DNA from: Hafnia alvei | Lineage (GTDB): Bacteria; Pseudomonadota; Gammaproteobacteria; Enterobacterales; Enterobacteriaceae | NCBI RefSeq assembly: GCF_964063325.1 | Contig: NZ_OZ061315.1 | Coordinates: 372,001 to 436,000 of the forward strand | Direction of reading: 5' to 3' | Length of the DNA stretch: 64,000 nt | Part shown: piece by piece, positions 27,203-37,371 of the stretch | How the letters are laid out: each line of letters begins with the position of its first letter | How positions within the stretch are numbered: position 1 is the first letter of the stretch | Program-made: the position numbers and the translations under genes | Notes under the pieces: model-generated | What the model was told of the DNA's origin: nothing | Databases searched by the model: none | Seen by the model: only the letters and a program-made list of their open reading frames with translations

Positions 27203-28150
27203 ATGAGCTTTCTCAAAAAATGGCGGCGCCAAAGTGGGCTGTGGCGTTCACTGAATACGGGCTATGATTCCGTTAAACTTGGTTGTCGTATCGCGGCACT
27301 GCCAACGTTTGAGTACATCAAATATAAAAAGATGTGTAATGAATATTACAGTGCTCAATTGTTGACTCCAGTGACGAATACTATTTCGCATCCTTTCATC
27401 AAAAGACCCGTCAACAAGTACCTCAATCGCAATTGGTCTGGTAAACAGAAACTACGTACTGCGATGAAAACGCTGGATATCATTGAACATGCTTTTTCAC
27501 GTCAAGCGCTAGAAACGCTCTATTCAGCAGACAACGACGGCATTGTGCTGGCTAATATTGAGCTTAAGAGCGGCGATATTGCTCAGTTGAAGCTTATGCG
27601 CTCCAGATTCACTCGTGAGGGGGATCTTGGCTTATATCTATTTAATGAAAACCAAGAAGATGTTTATGGTCTGACGTTTTCTTTTGGGCCGAAAGGTGAG
27701 CTTTATCTCTCCGGATTGCAGGGGCCGAATGCTGAAAACGGGGCAGAGATCGTTAAGAGTATGACCAAGCTGATGCATGGCATGCGTCCGAAAAACCTGC
27801 TTATTTCGGCGCTGTATGCGCTGGCGCAGCATTTTCATATTTCAACCATCGCTGGCGTGGCGAATAAAGCACATATCAAAAGCCAACATTTGAAATCGAG
27901 CTACGATAATTTTTGGCTTGAGTGTGGCGGCGAGTTGAATAGGCAAGGATGGTACTGCTTACCTAAAAGCGAGCCAGAGCGCGATATTGAAACGGTAAAA
28001 AGCCAGCATCGTTCTGCGTTCCGCAAACGCGAAGCGCTGCGTGAAGAGGTTACCGGCGCTGTTTCCCGCAACTTACAGCGTTATGCTGTGGGGAATGAAT
28101 CTATAACCGCGAATGAAGATGAAGTGGTGTTTAGCCAGCAGTTATTGTGA
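27203..28150 (+). CDS. VirK/YbjX family protein (DUF535)
   Basis: Cytoplasmic protein of 315 aa recognised by the DUF535 core: YGLTFSFGPKGELYLSGLQG, LISALYALAQHF, IAGVANKAHI and YDNFWLECGG. Members (Shigella VirK, Salmonella VirK, E. coli YbjX) are tied to envelope stress, antimicrobial-peptide resistance and virulence and are often PhoP controlled; the mechanism is unknown. The ATG at 27203 follows TTGGGGCC. Its place between srfABC and the T3SS island is suggestive of a virulence locus. It ends at a bidirectional terminator. Confidence 0.88.
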   Translation: MSFLKKWRRQSGLWRSLNTGYDSVKLGCRIAALPTFEYIKYKKMCNEYYSAQLLTPVTNTISHPFIKRPVNKYLNRNWSGKQKLRTAMKTLDIIEHAFSRQALETLYSADNDGIVLANIELKSGDIAQLKLMRSRFTREGDLGLYLFNENQEDVYGLTFSFGPKGELYLSGLQGPNAENGAEIVKSMTKLMHGMRPKNLLISALYALAQHFHISTIAGVANKAHIKSQHLKSSYDNFWLECGGELNRQGWYCLPKSEPERDIETVKSQHRSAFRKREALREEVTGAVSRNLQRYAVGNESITANEDEVVFSQQLL

Positions 28151-28181
28151 ATTAAATACGGCTATTCATTCCCATAGATAT

Positions 28182-28206
28182 AAAACCCGCCTTTGGCGGG
28201 TTTTTT
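28182..28206. terminator. Bidirectional terminator at the left edge of the T3SS island
   Basis: AAAACCCGCC-TTT-GGCGGGTTTTTT hairpin between the convergent virK-like gene and the 753-residue effector candidate. Confidence 0.92.
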
Positions 28207-28239
28207 TACAACATAACGTGTTTATAAGAGTAGATAGGG

Positions 28240-30501
28240 TTATTTCAGGAATTTTTGCATAAAAGGCGTCGATTTAAACTTATTCTCATGCTTAATTTTG
28301 GTTATTTTTTCCTCTAGTTGAGCATTGTTAGGGAGCTTGTTTGAACGCACCAGATCTCTCAATAAGATATAGTCTTTTTCCCTATCAGCCATATAACGGG
28401 CCTTTTCTTGGCCTGTCGGACTCCCTTTGATAAATTGCTCTAGTAAAGTCAGGGCTGCATTAACATCTTCGCTAAATTGTTTCGCCAGCTCTAATTTACG
28501 GGGGCTGGCAGGTAATTTTTTTAGGTCGATGATTACGAGGCGTAATTGGGATAATACCGTGCGCCAATTTTCGCCAGACAGCGCTGCTGACGAGGTTTTC
28601 TGTTCTAGCAGTGTCCGAACTCGGGTATATACCGCATCCCGCTGCTGCAGCTTGAGTAGTTCCTCTTTAGTAGAGGCAATATTGGTCAGCAGAGGTTTTT
28701 TTTCTGCTTCGGCTAGTTGTAGTGCGTTCGCTCGAACCTCAATTCTAGCGAGACGACTTTCGAATGTAGGTGAATAAACGGCTAGATTTTTATTAACACT
28801 GGCAATGCTGTATTTAACACCGATTAAGTCTGCACTGATTTCATCGAATTGAATGTTTTTTATTATCAATGCCGTGATCCGTTGTTCAATATCACTTCGC
28901 CGTTTGCATGGCATTACACTATCTTTTTCAAGGTTAATATCCCTTAAGTCTTTATTCGTTGCCCGTGTATTTTGGATTTCATAATTATTTAGTTTGTTTT
29001 CAATTATCTTCATTTTTTCATGCTGGACAATTAAATTATCGATTTTATTGCTTAACGAAACTTTATTTTCCTGAGGTAGGTTTTGTTGGTTAATTTCATT
29101 TTTAAATAATGCTAACTGTGATGTTATGGCTGGTATAGCTTGACCGGACGTATTGTTGGAGATGGCTGGTGTTTGTTGTGTATCAGAATCTGGGCTGGTC
29201 ATTGGCAGCGTTTTTACTTGGGTTATCAAGTTATCCATCTTTTTGGTCAACGCTTGGAGCTGCCGTTTATTTATATTTTCTTGGTCTTCTGTGTCAGTTT
29301 TATGCTCAATGATTTTCTGGCCGTGGGTCATTAATGTTTTTGTGAGTGGGCCAGACCCTGTGCCAATAAGTATGCTTGTTAAGGCCGGAAAATATTTCTG
29401 GGTGAATTCTGTTGGACTGCTCGTTTGGGATTTTAAATCAGCGATTTGGCTAACAACTTTCAATTGCTCTGGCAGTTGGCTAAGGCGATCACGGTCTGCT
29501 TCTGTAAACAGGTCCAACGCTCGCGGATCAATCATTGTTATCGTGGTTATATCCTCATTGATTTCTGCCTTTAACAGTGGCTGATTTTGATCTAACTTGA
29601 GAGTCCATTTCTGCACCAACGAATCAACAAATTCGGCATTGATTTCTTTATATAACGCTTGCTGTGTCATCAGACGATTGTTCAACTCGTTAATGGTGTC
29701 ATCAATCAAGACGTTATACGATGTGGTTGCCGTATTTTCATCCATTTTTAGCGTTTGTAGCGTTGATATCAATCGTTGGTTACGCTCTATTTGTTCTGCT
29801 TCATCAGTAAAATTCGTTTCGGTAACGACGCATTTATGAAGGTTTTTGTCTAAAAATGAACGGCATTTATCAATTTCTTTGACAATGTTAAAACCGTGAC
29901 TGTTGGCCGCTTTGGCGACGGGATCAAAATAGACGTCATTTTCTTCGATGCCAAGAATATTGGGATTAAATTGGTATACTCCAGATAAGGCTCCCTTTCT
30001 ATCATCCATTTTTGGAAGCATGTAATTCGTTAAAATGCTGTATAGCATGTCATTATTGAGATTCGTATGAGTACACGATATATCGGCTAGCTGGCATCCA
30101 TCGATGGTGATATTTAAGCGTATTTCACCCGATTGATGATTGTATTGCATGCCGTCTGCATCATTGGGACACTGAATATCAAAGGTCATCGTTTGAGCTT
30201 TATCTTTTTGCATTAGATGAATAAGTTTATCTAATGCAAGCCAGATGGGCTCAAATAGTTTTGTATTCTCGCCGGATACTGTGGCGTTTTCTGTACTATA
30301 AATCTTGTTGTAAATGTTGCGCAGAGAGGCTTCTTTATCTTCTAAGCTAACGCCCGGTAGATGATTGAGTAATTTAATAAAGAAATTTATGAAAGCATCC
30401 CAGCCATCCAGCTTGGTCGCATTGTTTACATTTCCGGTTAGCATGGCATGTAATTGTGTTTCGTTAATGCTTGGCCCGTTGCCAATAATGCTCATACTCA
30501 T
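28240..30501 (-). CDS. Candidate type III effector with SPI-2-type N-terminal translocation domain
   Basis: Protein of 753 aa not recognised by its body. The first 45 residues look like the conserved N-terminal domain of Salmonella SPI-2 effectors (SifA, SspH2, SlrP class): IGNG at residues 6-9 and W34-x5-F40-F41, equal in spacing to the WEK(I/M)xxFF motif. Residues 50-190 continue as a small mixed domain (LFEPIWLALDKLIHLM). The rest is charged and strongly helical, with coiled-coil-like stretches, and has no signal peptide or membrane helix. The gene is AT-rich, on the same strand as ssrA-ssrB and 116 bases after ssrB, with a GGAG ribosome site. The function of the body is unknown. Confidence 0.72.
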   Translation of the reverse strand: MSMSIIGNGPSINETQLHAMLTGNVNNATKLDGWDAFINFFIKLLNHLPGVSLEDKEASLRNIYNKIYSTENATVSGENTKLFEPIWLALDKLIHLMQKDKAQTMTFDIQCPNDADGMQYNHQSGEIRLNITIDGCQLADISCTHTNLNNDMLYSILTNYMLPKMDDRKGALSGVYQFNPNILGIEENDVYFDPVAKAANSHGFNIVKEIDKCRSFLDKNLHKCVVTETNFTDEAEQIERNQRLISTLQTLKMDENTATTSYNVLIDDTINELNNRLMTQQALYKEINAEFVDSLVQKWTLKLDQNQPLLKAEINEDITTITMIDPRALDLFTEADRDRLSQLPEQLKVVSQIADLKSQTSSPTEFTQKYFPALTSILIGTGSGPLTKTLMTHGQKIIEHKTDTEDQENINKRQLQALTKKMDNLITQVKTLPMTSPDSDTQQTPAISNNTSGQAIPAITSQLALFKNEINQQNLPQENKVSLSNKIDNLIVQHEKMKIIENKLNNYEIQNTRATNKDLRDINLEKDSVMPCKRRSDIEQRITALIIKNIQFDEISADLIGVKYSIASVNKNLAVYSPTFESRLARIEVRANALQLAEAEKKPLLTNIASTKEELLKLQQRDAVYTRVRTLLEQKTSSAALSGENWRTVLSQLRLVIIDLKKLPASPRKLELAKQFSEDVNAALTLLEQFIKGSPTGQEKARYMADREKDYILLRDLVRSNKLPNNAQLEEKITKIKHENKFKSTPFMQKFLK

Positions 30502-30617
30502 GGTGTTCTCCAGCTTCGCGTTAATGAAAATTGCATATTATAAAAATGTGTTGCAGGCAACTATCGGGTAAAAAAAGGATATATTTCCCTTTAACGTTAA
30601 GCTGAAGACAACGATAT

Positions 30618-31253
30618 TTAATCAGTCAGGCCAAGGCGGCGTGAGCAATTAAGCAGCTCTGTCACTTTATGCACATTTAATTTCCGCATAATATTTAACC
30701 GGTGTGTTTCAACGGTTTTTACACTAATGCACAGGCGCTCGCTGATTAGCCGGTTAGTGTAGCCATCGGCGATAAGTCGTAGAATTTGCCGTTCACGTGG
30801 CGTGAGAATTTCACCGTTATCATGGTTAACGCTCAGCGCAATGTTAATCGCTTCACGATTGAGTGCGGGATCGATATAGCGCTTATTTGCGGCGACGGTT
30901 TGTAGTGCAGCTAACAGCACCTGACGACTGCTGTTTTTCAGCACATACCCCATTGCACCCGCGGCAAGGGTGCGTATGGCTATAAACTCCTCCATATGGG
31001 CGGTATATGCCAAAATAGCCATCTGTGGCCAGCGACAGTGGAGCTGTGGGATTAAATCAATGCCATTGATGCCGGGCAGCCCTAAGTCGAGCACCACGAT
31101 ATCAGGCTGATGGATCCGACAGGCGTTGTATACCTCTAGGCCGTCATCAATATGCGCGGTAATCGAGAAGCGTGGATAAGGTGAAAGCAGGCTAATAATG
31201 CCGTTAATAATCAGTTCATGGTCGTCGACAAGCAGGATTTTATGATCGTGCAT
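30618..31253 (-). CDS. ssrB: Response regulator SsrB of the SPI-2-type T3SS
   Basis: NarL/FixJ-type regulator, 211 aa, that activates SPI-2 genes after phosphorylation by SsrA. Receiver domain with phospho-acceptor Asp56 in VVLDLGLPGINGID; C-terminal helix-turn-helix with LTPRERQILRLIADGYTN and ISVKTVETHRLNIMRKLNVH. Cys203 (LLNCSRR), the redox-sensitive cysteine described for Salmonella SsrB, is conserved. The whole protein aligns closely with Salmonella SsrB and Edwardsiella EsrB. It lies 43 bases after ssrA. Confidence 0.95.
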   Translation of the reverse strand: MHDHKILLVDDHELIINGIISLLSPYPRFSITAHIDDGLEVYNACRIHQPDIVVLDLGLPGINGIDLIPQLHCRWPQMAILAYTAHMEEFIAIRTLAAGAMGYVLKNSSRQVLLAALQTVAANKRYIDPALNREAINIALSVNHDNGEILTPRERQILRLIADGYTNRLISERLCISVKTVETHRLNIMRKLNVHKVTELLNCSRRLGLTD

Positions 31254-31296
31254 TTTTGTTACCTCTTGATAAAAAGTAGCGTTGACTGAAGCTGAT

Positions 31297-34044
31297 TTAA
31301 GCGTTCAGAGCCAAATCCAAGGCATGTCGTAGCTCTGCAATTTCTTCTGTGGATAACGGCAATCCATGCTGTACACGGTTTTCCATATCAATAACGATAC
31401 AAACCAAAGGATTTAATCCCGCCTGACCTAAGCATCCTTTCAAGGTATGCAGCAACGTGGACATTTTCTCTGGGCAATTCAAATGACGTTCAAGTTCACA
31501 CAGCAATGCCTGAAGAGATCGCTGTATTTTTTGCCGTATGCCTGCGTCATTGAGCGACAGCAGTGGGTCGTTGGTTGCGTCTTGTTCTTGCAACGGAATA
31601 TCACGCCGCAGCTGGTATTCCGCCGCAATACCGATCTTATCTGCTAGCTGTGCCCGCGTGACGGGTTTGGTGAGGTAATGCTGCATGCCTGCCTGTTTGC
31701 AGCGTGCAATTTCTTCCGGCGCCGTATTCGCTGATAGCGCCATGATCATGCAGTTGGGATCGAGGTTATTGACATCTTGTCGCCACCGCTGAGCACATTC
31801 CATCCCGTCTATCATCGGCATACGGATATCCATGAGCACCAGATCAAAGCTCTGCTGTTGCCCCTGAATTAACGCCTCATTTGCGTTTGCCGCAATGCTG
31901 ACATCTTGGCCTAGCGAGGTCAGCATCATGCCAATAATGTCTCGGTTGATTGCCGCATCATCCACTAACAGAATGCGCAGTCGCCAAGGTTGAACCGGTA
32001 AAGGCTCGGCCTCACCGTCTAATTCTCCTGACAAAACCTGAATAACGGTATCCCGCAGCTTTCCCGGCAAGAAATTCAGTTCATCGGCGCTAAACATGTT
32101 CTCTTGCTTTGTCATCTCGCAGCGTAAACCCCAGGCCGAAAGCTGCCGGTGTAAAGCCAGCGGAGCAGCAATTTCACCAACCAAAGGCACAGGCATACGA
32201 TAAGAGCCCAGCGGCAGCAGAAACGAGATGCATGTCCCCAAGCCAGAGGAGCTGCGTAGCTCAAGCCATCCGCCCATCATTTTGGCCAGATTAGAGGCAA
32301 TCGTCAGCCCAAGGCCGGTGCCTTGAATATGTCCCTGACTCTGAAAAAATGGCTCAAAGACGGTTTTTTGATCGGCTGGAGAAATGCCTTGCCCGCTATC
32401 GCTGACGGCAAAAATGAGACGATCGTCGCAGCGCTTAACGGTGAGACAAATGCCGCCGTTTTCGGTAAATTTCAGCGCATTTCCCAGCAGGTTCACCAAA
32501 ATTTGTCGCAGGCGCGTGCCGTCGACCTCAACATGCAGCGGCACTTTGTGACCAACGAATGTTTTTAGGGTTAACCCCTTGGTATGGCTCGGTCCTTCAA
32601 TGGTATGCATCGCCTGATCTAGCAAAGGAAGCAGCGCAGTTTCCTCAACGTGCAGGGAAAGTTGCCCAGATTCAATACGTGAAAAGTCCAATAGGTTATT
32701 GATAATTCCGAGTAAAGAATGAGTACATTGGCTGGCTGTATTGACGAGTTGGGACTGCTTATCGCTCATGGGCGTCATTTGTAACAGCTCTAAGGCCCCT
32801 AGTGCGCCGCTGAGCGGTGTGCGCAATTCATGACTGATCGTGGTGAGATGGCTACTTTTACGTTTATTCGCCTGTTCGGCCTGTTGTTTGGCTACGGTCA
32901 GCTCCCGCGTGCGTTCGGCGACGGTATTTTCGAGATTGTCGTATTGAGCATGCAGGGTATCGAGCAGCAAATTATAGGCATGTGCAATGCTACCTAACTC
33001 GTCATGTCGGTTTTCAGGTAATCGCGCAGCAAGTGAATTTGGCCCCGTTTTCCCGATGATATCGACAAAATCCCACAGTGGCCTTGCCAAATAACGATGA
33101 AGTAGCCAGAACAGCATTCCTGCTAACAGCAACAGGGTGGTGAGGGCGAATGGTAACTGGCTTGCCACAATGGCTAATGCACGCTGCATTACGCCGCTAG
33201 TCGGATACAAAATAACCTGTTGCCAACCGGGGCCTTTTAGTTGGCTACGAAGTACCAGATACCCCGGTAGATGCTGCCAACCATCGTGCAACGGCGTATT
33301 AAGCAATAAAGCCTGAATTTGCTTAGATTCACTCTCTGGCAGGTGAGAAAAGGGCAGGATCATATTGTGTTGATCCAGCCATAGGCTGATGTCGTTGCTA
33401 GATACCGGATGCCCATACGACAAAAGGTCGTTAAGTTTTACCGTTAAACCGACGAGGATACCCTGCGGGTTTGCCGCGGCAATCGGAACGCTCCAGCCCG
33501 CTCCTGCAATATATTCTGGCTTACCCCAAAACAGATTGTCGTGAGTTGCGCGACGAGGTAATTGTGTCAATTCAGTTTGTCGGCGGGCTAAATAATTAGG
33601 CGAATGTTCACGCGGTGGCAGCAAAGAGATGCCATAGCGTCGATCGAGAACAAAACTATCAAGATAGTAAGTTTGACCGGCGGTACCATAGACTTGAATG
33701 AAACTCAGATCGTTCTCCTGTCTGTTTTGCGGCGTACAGGTGCTGGCATCAATAGGGAAAAAGCGACTTTCATTTTTGATCGCTGCAGGTGTGTTGACAG
33801 AAACGTAATGGTATCGGCCATAGCTGTACGCCAATGTCTGAGCATCGTGTTCTGCGCCCTCGAATCGGTGATTACTCAATCCAACCCTTAGATTGGAAAT
33901 ATGAGATAAATTTTCAATTAACCGCTGACGGCTTTGGTTTAATGAAAAATAGGTAGCAGAGAGCATACTAATTAGCCATATGATAAGCAGGCTAATGGAT
34001 ATAAGTAGCGTTATTTTACCCACCAAAGAATGTTTTCTTTTCAT
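31297..34044 (-). CDS. ssrA: Hybrid sensor kinase SsrA
   Basis: Membrane hybrid histidine kinase of 915 aa (Salmonella SsrA about 920). Two membrane helices (about 11-32 and 290-313) flank a periplasmic sensor; then HAMP, HisKA with TISHELRTPLSGALGALEL, HATPase with NLLGNALKF and DSGQGISPAD, a receiver with DLVLMDIRMPMIDG, and a C-terminal HPt domain with LLHTLKGCLGQAG. It is expected to sense acid and osmolarity in the vacuole and relay to SsrB. Divergent from ssaB across 262 bases that must hold both promoters. Confidence 0.95.
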   Translation of the reverse strand: MKRKHSLVGKITLLISISLLIIWLISMLSATYFSLNQSRQRLIENLSHISNLRVGLSNHRFEGAEHDAQTLAYSYGRYHYVSVNTPAAIKNESRFFPIDASTCTPQNRQENDLSFIQVYGTAGQTYYLDSFVLDRRYGISLLPPREHSPNYLARRQTELTQLPRRATHDNLFWGKPEYIAGAGWSVPIAAANPQGILVGLTVKLNDLLSYGHPVSSNDISLWLDQHNMILPFSHLPESESKQIQALLLNTPLHDGWQHLPGYLVLRSQLKGPGWQQVILYPTSGVMQRALAIVASQLPFALTTLLLLAGMLFWLLHRYLARPLWDFVDIIGKTGPNSLAARLPENRHDELGSIAHAYNLLLDTLHAQYDNLENTVAERTRELTVAKQQAEQANKRKSSHLTTISHELRTPLSGALGALELLQMTPMSDKQSQLVNTASQCTHSLLGIINNLLDFSRIESGQLSLHVEETALLPLLDQAMHTIEGPSHTKGLTLKTFVGHKVPLHVEVDGTRLRQILVNLLGNALKFTENGGICLTVKRCDDRLIFAVSDSGQGISPADQKTVFEPFFQSQGHIQGTGLGLTIASNLAKMMGGWLELRSSSGLGTCISFLLPLGSYRMPVPLVGEIAAPLALHRQLSAWGLRCEMTKQENMFSADELNFLPGKLRDTVIQVLSGELDGEAEPLPVQPWRLRILLVDDAAINRDIIGMMLTSLGQDVSIAANANEALIQGQQQSFDLVLMDIRMPMIDGMECAQRWRQDVNNLDPNCMIMALSANTAPEEIARCKQAGMQHYLTKPVTRAQLADKIGIAAEYQLRRDIPLQEQDATNDPLLSLNDAGIRQKIQRSLQALLCELERHLNCPEKMSTLLHTLKGCLGQAGLNPLVCIVIDMENRVQHGLPLSTEEIAELRHALDLALNA

Positions 34045-34306
34045 TATTGTTATCCTTAGGCAATAGCCTTAAAAGAAATGCCTTAGGTTTTTCTACGTAC
34101 GAATGAATTTCGCAACGTAACTCTTCTTATTTAGCGCACAAAACTATCTCAATATAAAAAGGGTAATAAATACTGAGGAAGTCGCCGTGTTAATTTGTAA
34201 GTGAATATGATAGCAATATTGATATAAATGGGAATCAGGTCTTTTACTGATGTACACCTAAGGGTTTTACACTGAGTATGGCTTTGCTATTTAGGAGGTC
34301 ATATCA

Positions 34307-34687
34307 ATGCTGAGTAAATTAAAAAAAATCCCTTTACTCGATAATGTCCGTATTTCTACTGGCGATGGGTGCCTATTAATGGAAATAGAAGAACGAGCTG
34401 CGCGTGGATATTTGTGTACGCTCTCTCTAGTTCTGGCTATTTTTCTTGACACTCTTGAAAATTTTCCTCTAGAAACTGTGAGATATATCACTAACGTGCT
34501 GGCTGGATGTCAGGGAACTCATGATTATGCGTTGCAGTTAACCCAAGATGGCGGGTGGCTTTGTTGTTATTACGGCAAAAATATGGCTGCTGAAATAATG
34601 GCGGTAGAACTTGAAAAGCATCTGGCTTTAACCCGGTATTTAGCCAGTGTCATCGCTTGCCAAGTAAAGACTGAACGGGGTAAATAG
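34307..34687 (+). CDS. ssaB: SsaB/SpiC, T3SS gatekeeper-associated protein
   Basis: First gene of the structural operon, 126 aa. It aligns with Salmonella SpiC: LKKIPLLDNVR at the start, then HDYALQLTQDGGWLCCYYG and AVELEKHLALTRYLASVI. SpiC acts in the bacterial cytosol with SsaM and SsaL to hold back effectors until translocators are out, and has also been reported as an effector. A strong AGGAGG site lies 9 bases before the ATG. ssaC starts one base after the stop codon. Confidence 0.92.
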   Translation: MLSKLKKIPLLDNVRISTGDGCLLMEIEERAARGYLCTLSLVLAIFLDTLENFPLETVRYITNVLAGCQGTHDYALQLTQDGGWLCCYYGKNMAAEIMAVELEKHLALTRYLASVIACQVKTERGK

Positions 34688-34688
34688 C

Positions 34689-36176
34689 ATGAAAATAAAC
34701 TGTGCGACTTTTTTTTCTATGCTGATTTTCTGTGCCCTAGCTCAGGGGCAAACACTGGCATGGAAAGGTGAGAGTTTTTCATTGCGGGCAAGAAAAATAC
34801 CGCTATCGACAGTATTGCAAAATCTAGCTGAAAACTATGATACTCAGGTTGTTATAGACCCTTCAATTACCGATATATTCAATGGTGTGATTCTTTGCTC
34901 TCCACCAATCGATATTTTAAATAAAATATCCGCGCAATATAACTTAGCCACGTATCTTGATGGCAATACGCTATTTATTTATCCCTCCTCGCTAATTACG
35001 CACCGCATCGTCACGTTAAATACGTTACCTGCCAGTACGTTTGTTCGTTATTTGCGCGATCGTGATGTGCCCGCGCAAAACAGTTGTGAAGTCCATCGCG
35101 TTCCCAGAATGAATGCGCTTGATATCAGCGGCGTGCCTGCCTGTTTATCCCGTATTACACAGTTGGCTTCGATGCTGGATGGTGAAATGACAAAGCGTCA
35201 GGATGACGCCGTGAGCTTAATTGTTTATCCACTGAAATATGCCACTGCGATGGATGATCGCTACCAGTATCGCGATCAAACGGTTGTCGTGCCGGGTATT
35301 GTCAGCGTGCTGCGTGATATGAGTCAAAGCAGTGCGCCGTCTACGACATCCTCTTCGCCAGCAACTCAGGGGCTGCCGATGTTTTCTGCCGATCCGCGTC
35401 AGAATGCGGTAATCGTGCGCGATCGTTCAGTCAATATAGCCGGTTACCGCAAGCTTATTAGCGAGCTCGATCAGCGCCCACAGATGATTGAAATATCGGT
35501 AACCATTATTGATGTTGACGCGGGTGATATCAGCGAGCTCGGTATTGATTGGAGCGCGGCGATATCACTGGGTGGTGGCGCGCTCTCCTTTAATGGCCCT
35601 GATAGCAATACCGGCGGCGGTTTTTCAACGGTGATTAGCAACACGCCAAGCTTTATGGCGCGTTTGGTCGCGTTGGAGAAAAGCTCTCATGCCTATATTT
35701 TGTCGCAGCCATCGGTGGTGACGCTCAATAACATTCAGGCGGTTCTGGATAAAAACGTCACGTTTTATACCAAGTTGGAGGGGGAGAAAGTGGCTAAATT
35801 GGAGTCGATTACCACGGGCTCGTTACTCCGGGTGACGCCGCGCCTGCTGAGCGAGCATGGCAAGCAAAACATTATGCTTAATCTCAATATTCAAGATGGG
35901 CAACAAAATGCACCACTGAGCCAAAGTGAGCCATTACCGCAGGTTCAAAACTCGGAGATTGCGTCGCAGGCCACATTGCAAGCGGGGCAAAGTTTACTGC
36001 TTGGCGGCTTTAAACAGGACAAACAAATGCAGGTGCAAAATAAGATCCCATTGCTGGGAGATATTCCGGTTATTGGGCGTCTGTTTCGCAGTGATAGCAA
36101 CCAAACTAACAGCGTTATCCGACTGTTCCTGATTAAGGCGACGGTGGCTAACGACGATAATAATAGTCATGGGTAA
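34689..36176 (+). CDS. sctC: T3SS outer-membrane secretin SsaC (SctC)
   Basis: Secretin of 495 aa (Salmonella 497) forming the outer-membrane ring. Signal peptide at the N terminus (MLIFCALAQGQTLA). N0/N1 and N3 periplasmic modules include the LPASTFVRYLRDRDVPAQ block; the C-terminal secretin barrel includes PQMIEISVTIIDVDAGDI, YILSQPSVVTLNN, and LLGGFKQDKQMQVQNKIPLL. It overlaps sctD by 8 bases. Confidence 0.95.
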   Translation: MKINCATFFSMLIFCALAQGQTLAWKGESFSLRARKIPLSTVLQNLAENYDTQVVIDPSITDIFNGVILCSPPIDILNKISAQYNLATYLDGNTLFIYPSSLITHRIVTLNTLPASTFVRYLRDRDVPAQNSCEVHRVPRMNALDISGVPACLSRITQLASMLDGEMTKRQDDAVSLIVYPLKYATAMDDRYQYRDQTVVVPGIVSVLRDMSQSSAPSTTSSSPATQGLPMFSADPRQNAVIVRDRSVNIAGYRKLISELDQRPQMIEISVTIIDVDAGDISELGIDWSAAISLGGGALSFNGPDSNTGGGFSTVISNTPSFMARLVALEKSSHAYILSQPSVVTLNNIQAVLDKNVTFYTKLEGEKVAKLESITTGSLLRVTPRLLSEHGKQNIMLNLNIQDGQQNAPLSQSEPLPQVQNSEIASQATLQAGQSLLLGGFKQDKQMQVQNKIPLLGDIPVIGRLFRSDSNQTNSVIRLFLIKATVANDDNNSHG

Positions 36177-37359
36177 CGAGCGAAAAGTCCGTTTGATTGG
36201 CGGCATCCTCCATGGTCGAGAAATATGGCTGGAGGATGGGAAACTCTCCATCGGTGAACATGGCTGCGATCTTTGCATCCCTCTCAACGGGGAAGGCCAG
36301 GTGGTGTTGTCTATCAACGATGGACAGATGTTCGTAGATGCGGGGCGCGCGACCGTTAGGGTCAATGGCCGAAGGCATAAAACCAACTTACCGTTGCCCG
36401 ATGAGGGATTATTACAAACGATGGGGTTGGCGATGGCATTTGGTCGCCATGAAGCCAATTTGTCGCACTATCGGCTACCAACCGGTTTACCTGCGGTTTA
36501 CTGGGGAATGATGCTGATGCTAACGCTTTTCGTGCTGGTCGGCGTATTCGTCACTTGGAGCGACCATAGCGCTAAGTCGCCTCCAAGCCTCTCCACACAA
36601 GTCGATGCGCTGCTACGGCAAAAAGGGCTAACACAAACCGTGGCTCGTTGGGATCAGGATGGAACGCTGCAACTGTCAGGCTACTGCCAAAACAGCGCCG
36701 TGTTGCAAACCGCGCGCTTGAAACTGGAATCGTGGGGAGTGCTTTACCGAGACAGCGTGGTTTGCACCGATCAGCTTATCCGGGATGTTAGTGATATTTT
36801 GACGCCGGCGGGGTATGTCAATGCGCATGTGACTAACGTTGTTCCGGGTGAAGTGCACATCACCGCCGATATTACGATGGGCAAACGCTGGGCTATTGTT
36901 CAACCACAGCTCGCTGAGTTACCGGGGCTAACGCATTGGAAAATTGACAATCCTTACGAGGCGCAGGACAAGGCTATCATCGACAGGGTGTTGCAAGATG
37001 GTTTAGCGGGCAGCGTTAGCGTTACCCCGGTGGGGCAAGCGTTTGTTATCAGCGGGGTGCTGGACACTGAGCAACAGCAAATTTTAAATCAGCTCTTAAC
37101 CCAAGTGCGTCAGCAGTTTCCCGATATTGCATTGAGCTATCAAAATGTCTCGGCGTCCAACGAAGGAAACCAGCGCTTCCCTTCACCGATTGCTGCAATT
37201 ATCCATGGTCGACAGGGGATCTACCTGATACTGGAAAATAATGAACGGTTGAGATTGGGAAGCCAGCTTCCTGACGGCAGCGAAGTGGTTGCCCTAAACG
37301 ATCGGGCGGTCACGCTCAAATACCAAGGGGCGCTGATTAACACCCCATTCAATTTTTGA
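36169..37359 (+). CDS. sctD: T3SS inner-membrane ring protein SsaD (SctD)
   Basis: Protein of 396 aa (Salmonella 403). N-terminal cytoplasmic FHA-like domain (RLIGGILHGREIWLEDGKLS), one membrane helix near residues 109-130 (YWGMMLMLTLFVLVGVFVTW), then periplasmic ring-building domains (GYCQNSAVLQTARLKLESWG; ITADITMGKRWAIV). It pairs with SctJ to form the inner ring. The ATG lies within the end of sctC. The same frame continues as ssaE after the stop. Confidence 0.94.
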   Translation: MGNERKVRLIGGILHGREIWLEDGKLSIGEHGCDLCIPLNGEGQVVLSINDGQMFVDAGRATVRVNGRRHKTNLPLPDEGLLQTMGLAMAFGRHEANLSHYRLPTGLPAVYWGMMLMLTLFVLVGVFVTWSDHSAKSPPSLSTQVDALLRQKGLTQTVARWDQDGTLQLSGYCQNSAVLQTARLKLESWGVLYRDSVVCTDQLIRDVSDILTPAGYVNAHVTNVVPGEVHITADITMGKRWAIVQPQLAELPGLTHWKIDNPYEAQDKAIIDRVLQDGLAGSVSVTPVGQAFVISGVLDTEQQQILNQLLTQVRQQFPDIALSYQNVSASNEGNQRFPSPIAAIIHGRQGIYLILENNERLRLGSQLPDGSEVVALNDRAVTLKYQGALINTPFNF

Positions 37360-37371
37360 GGGGTAAATGCC

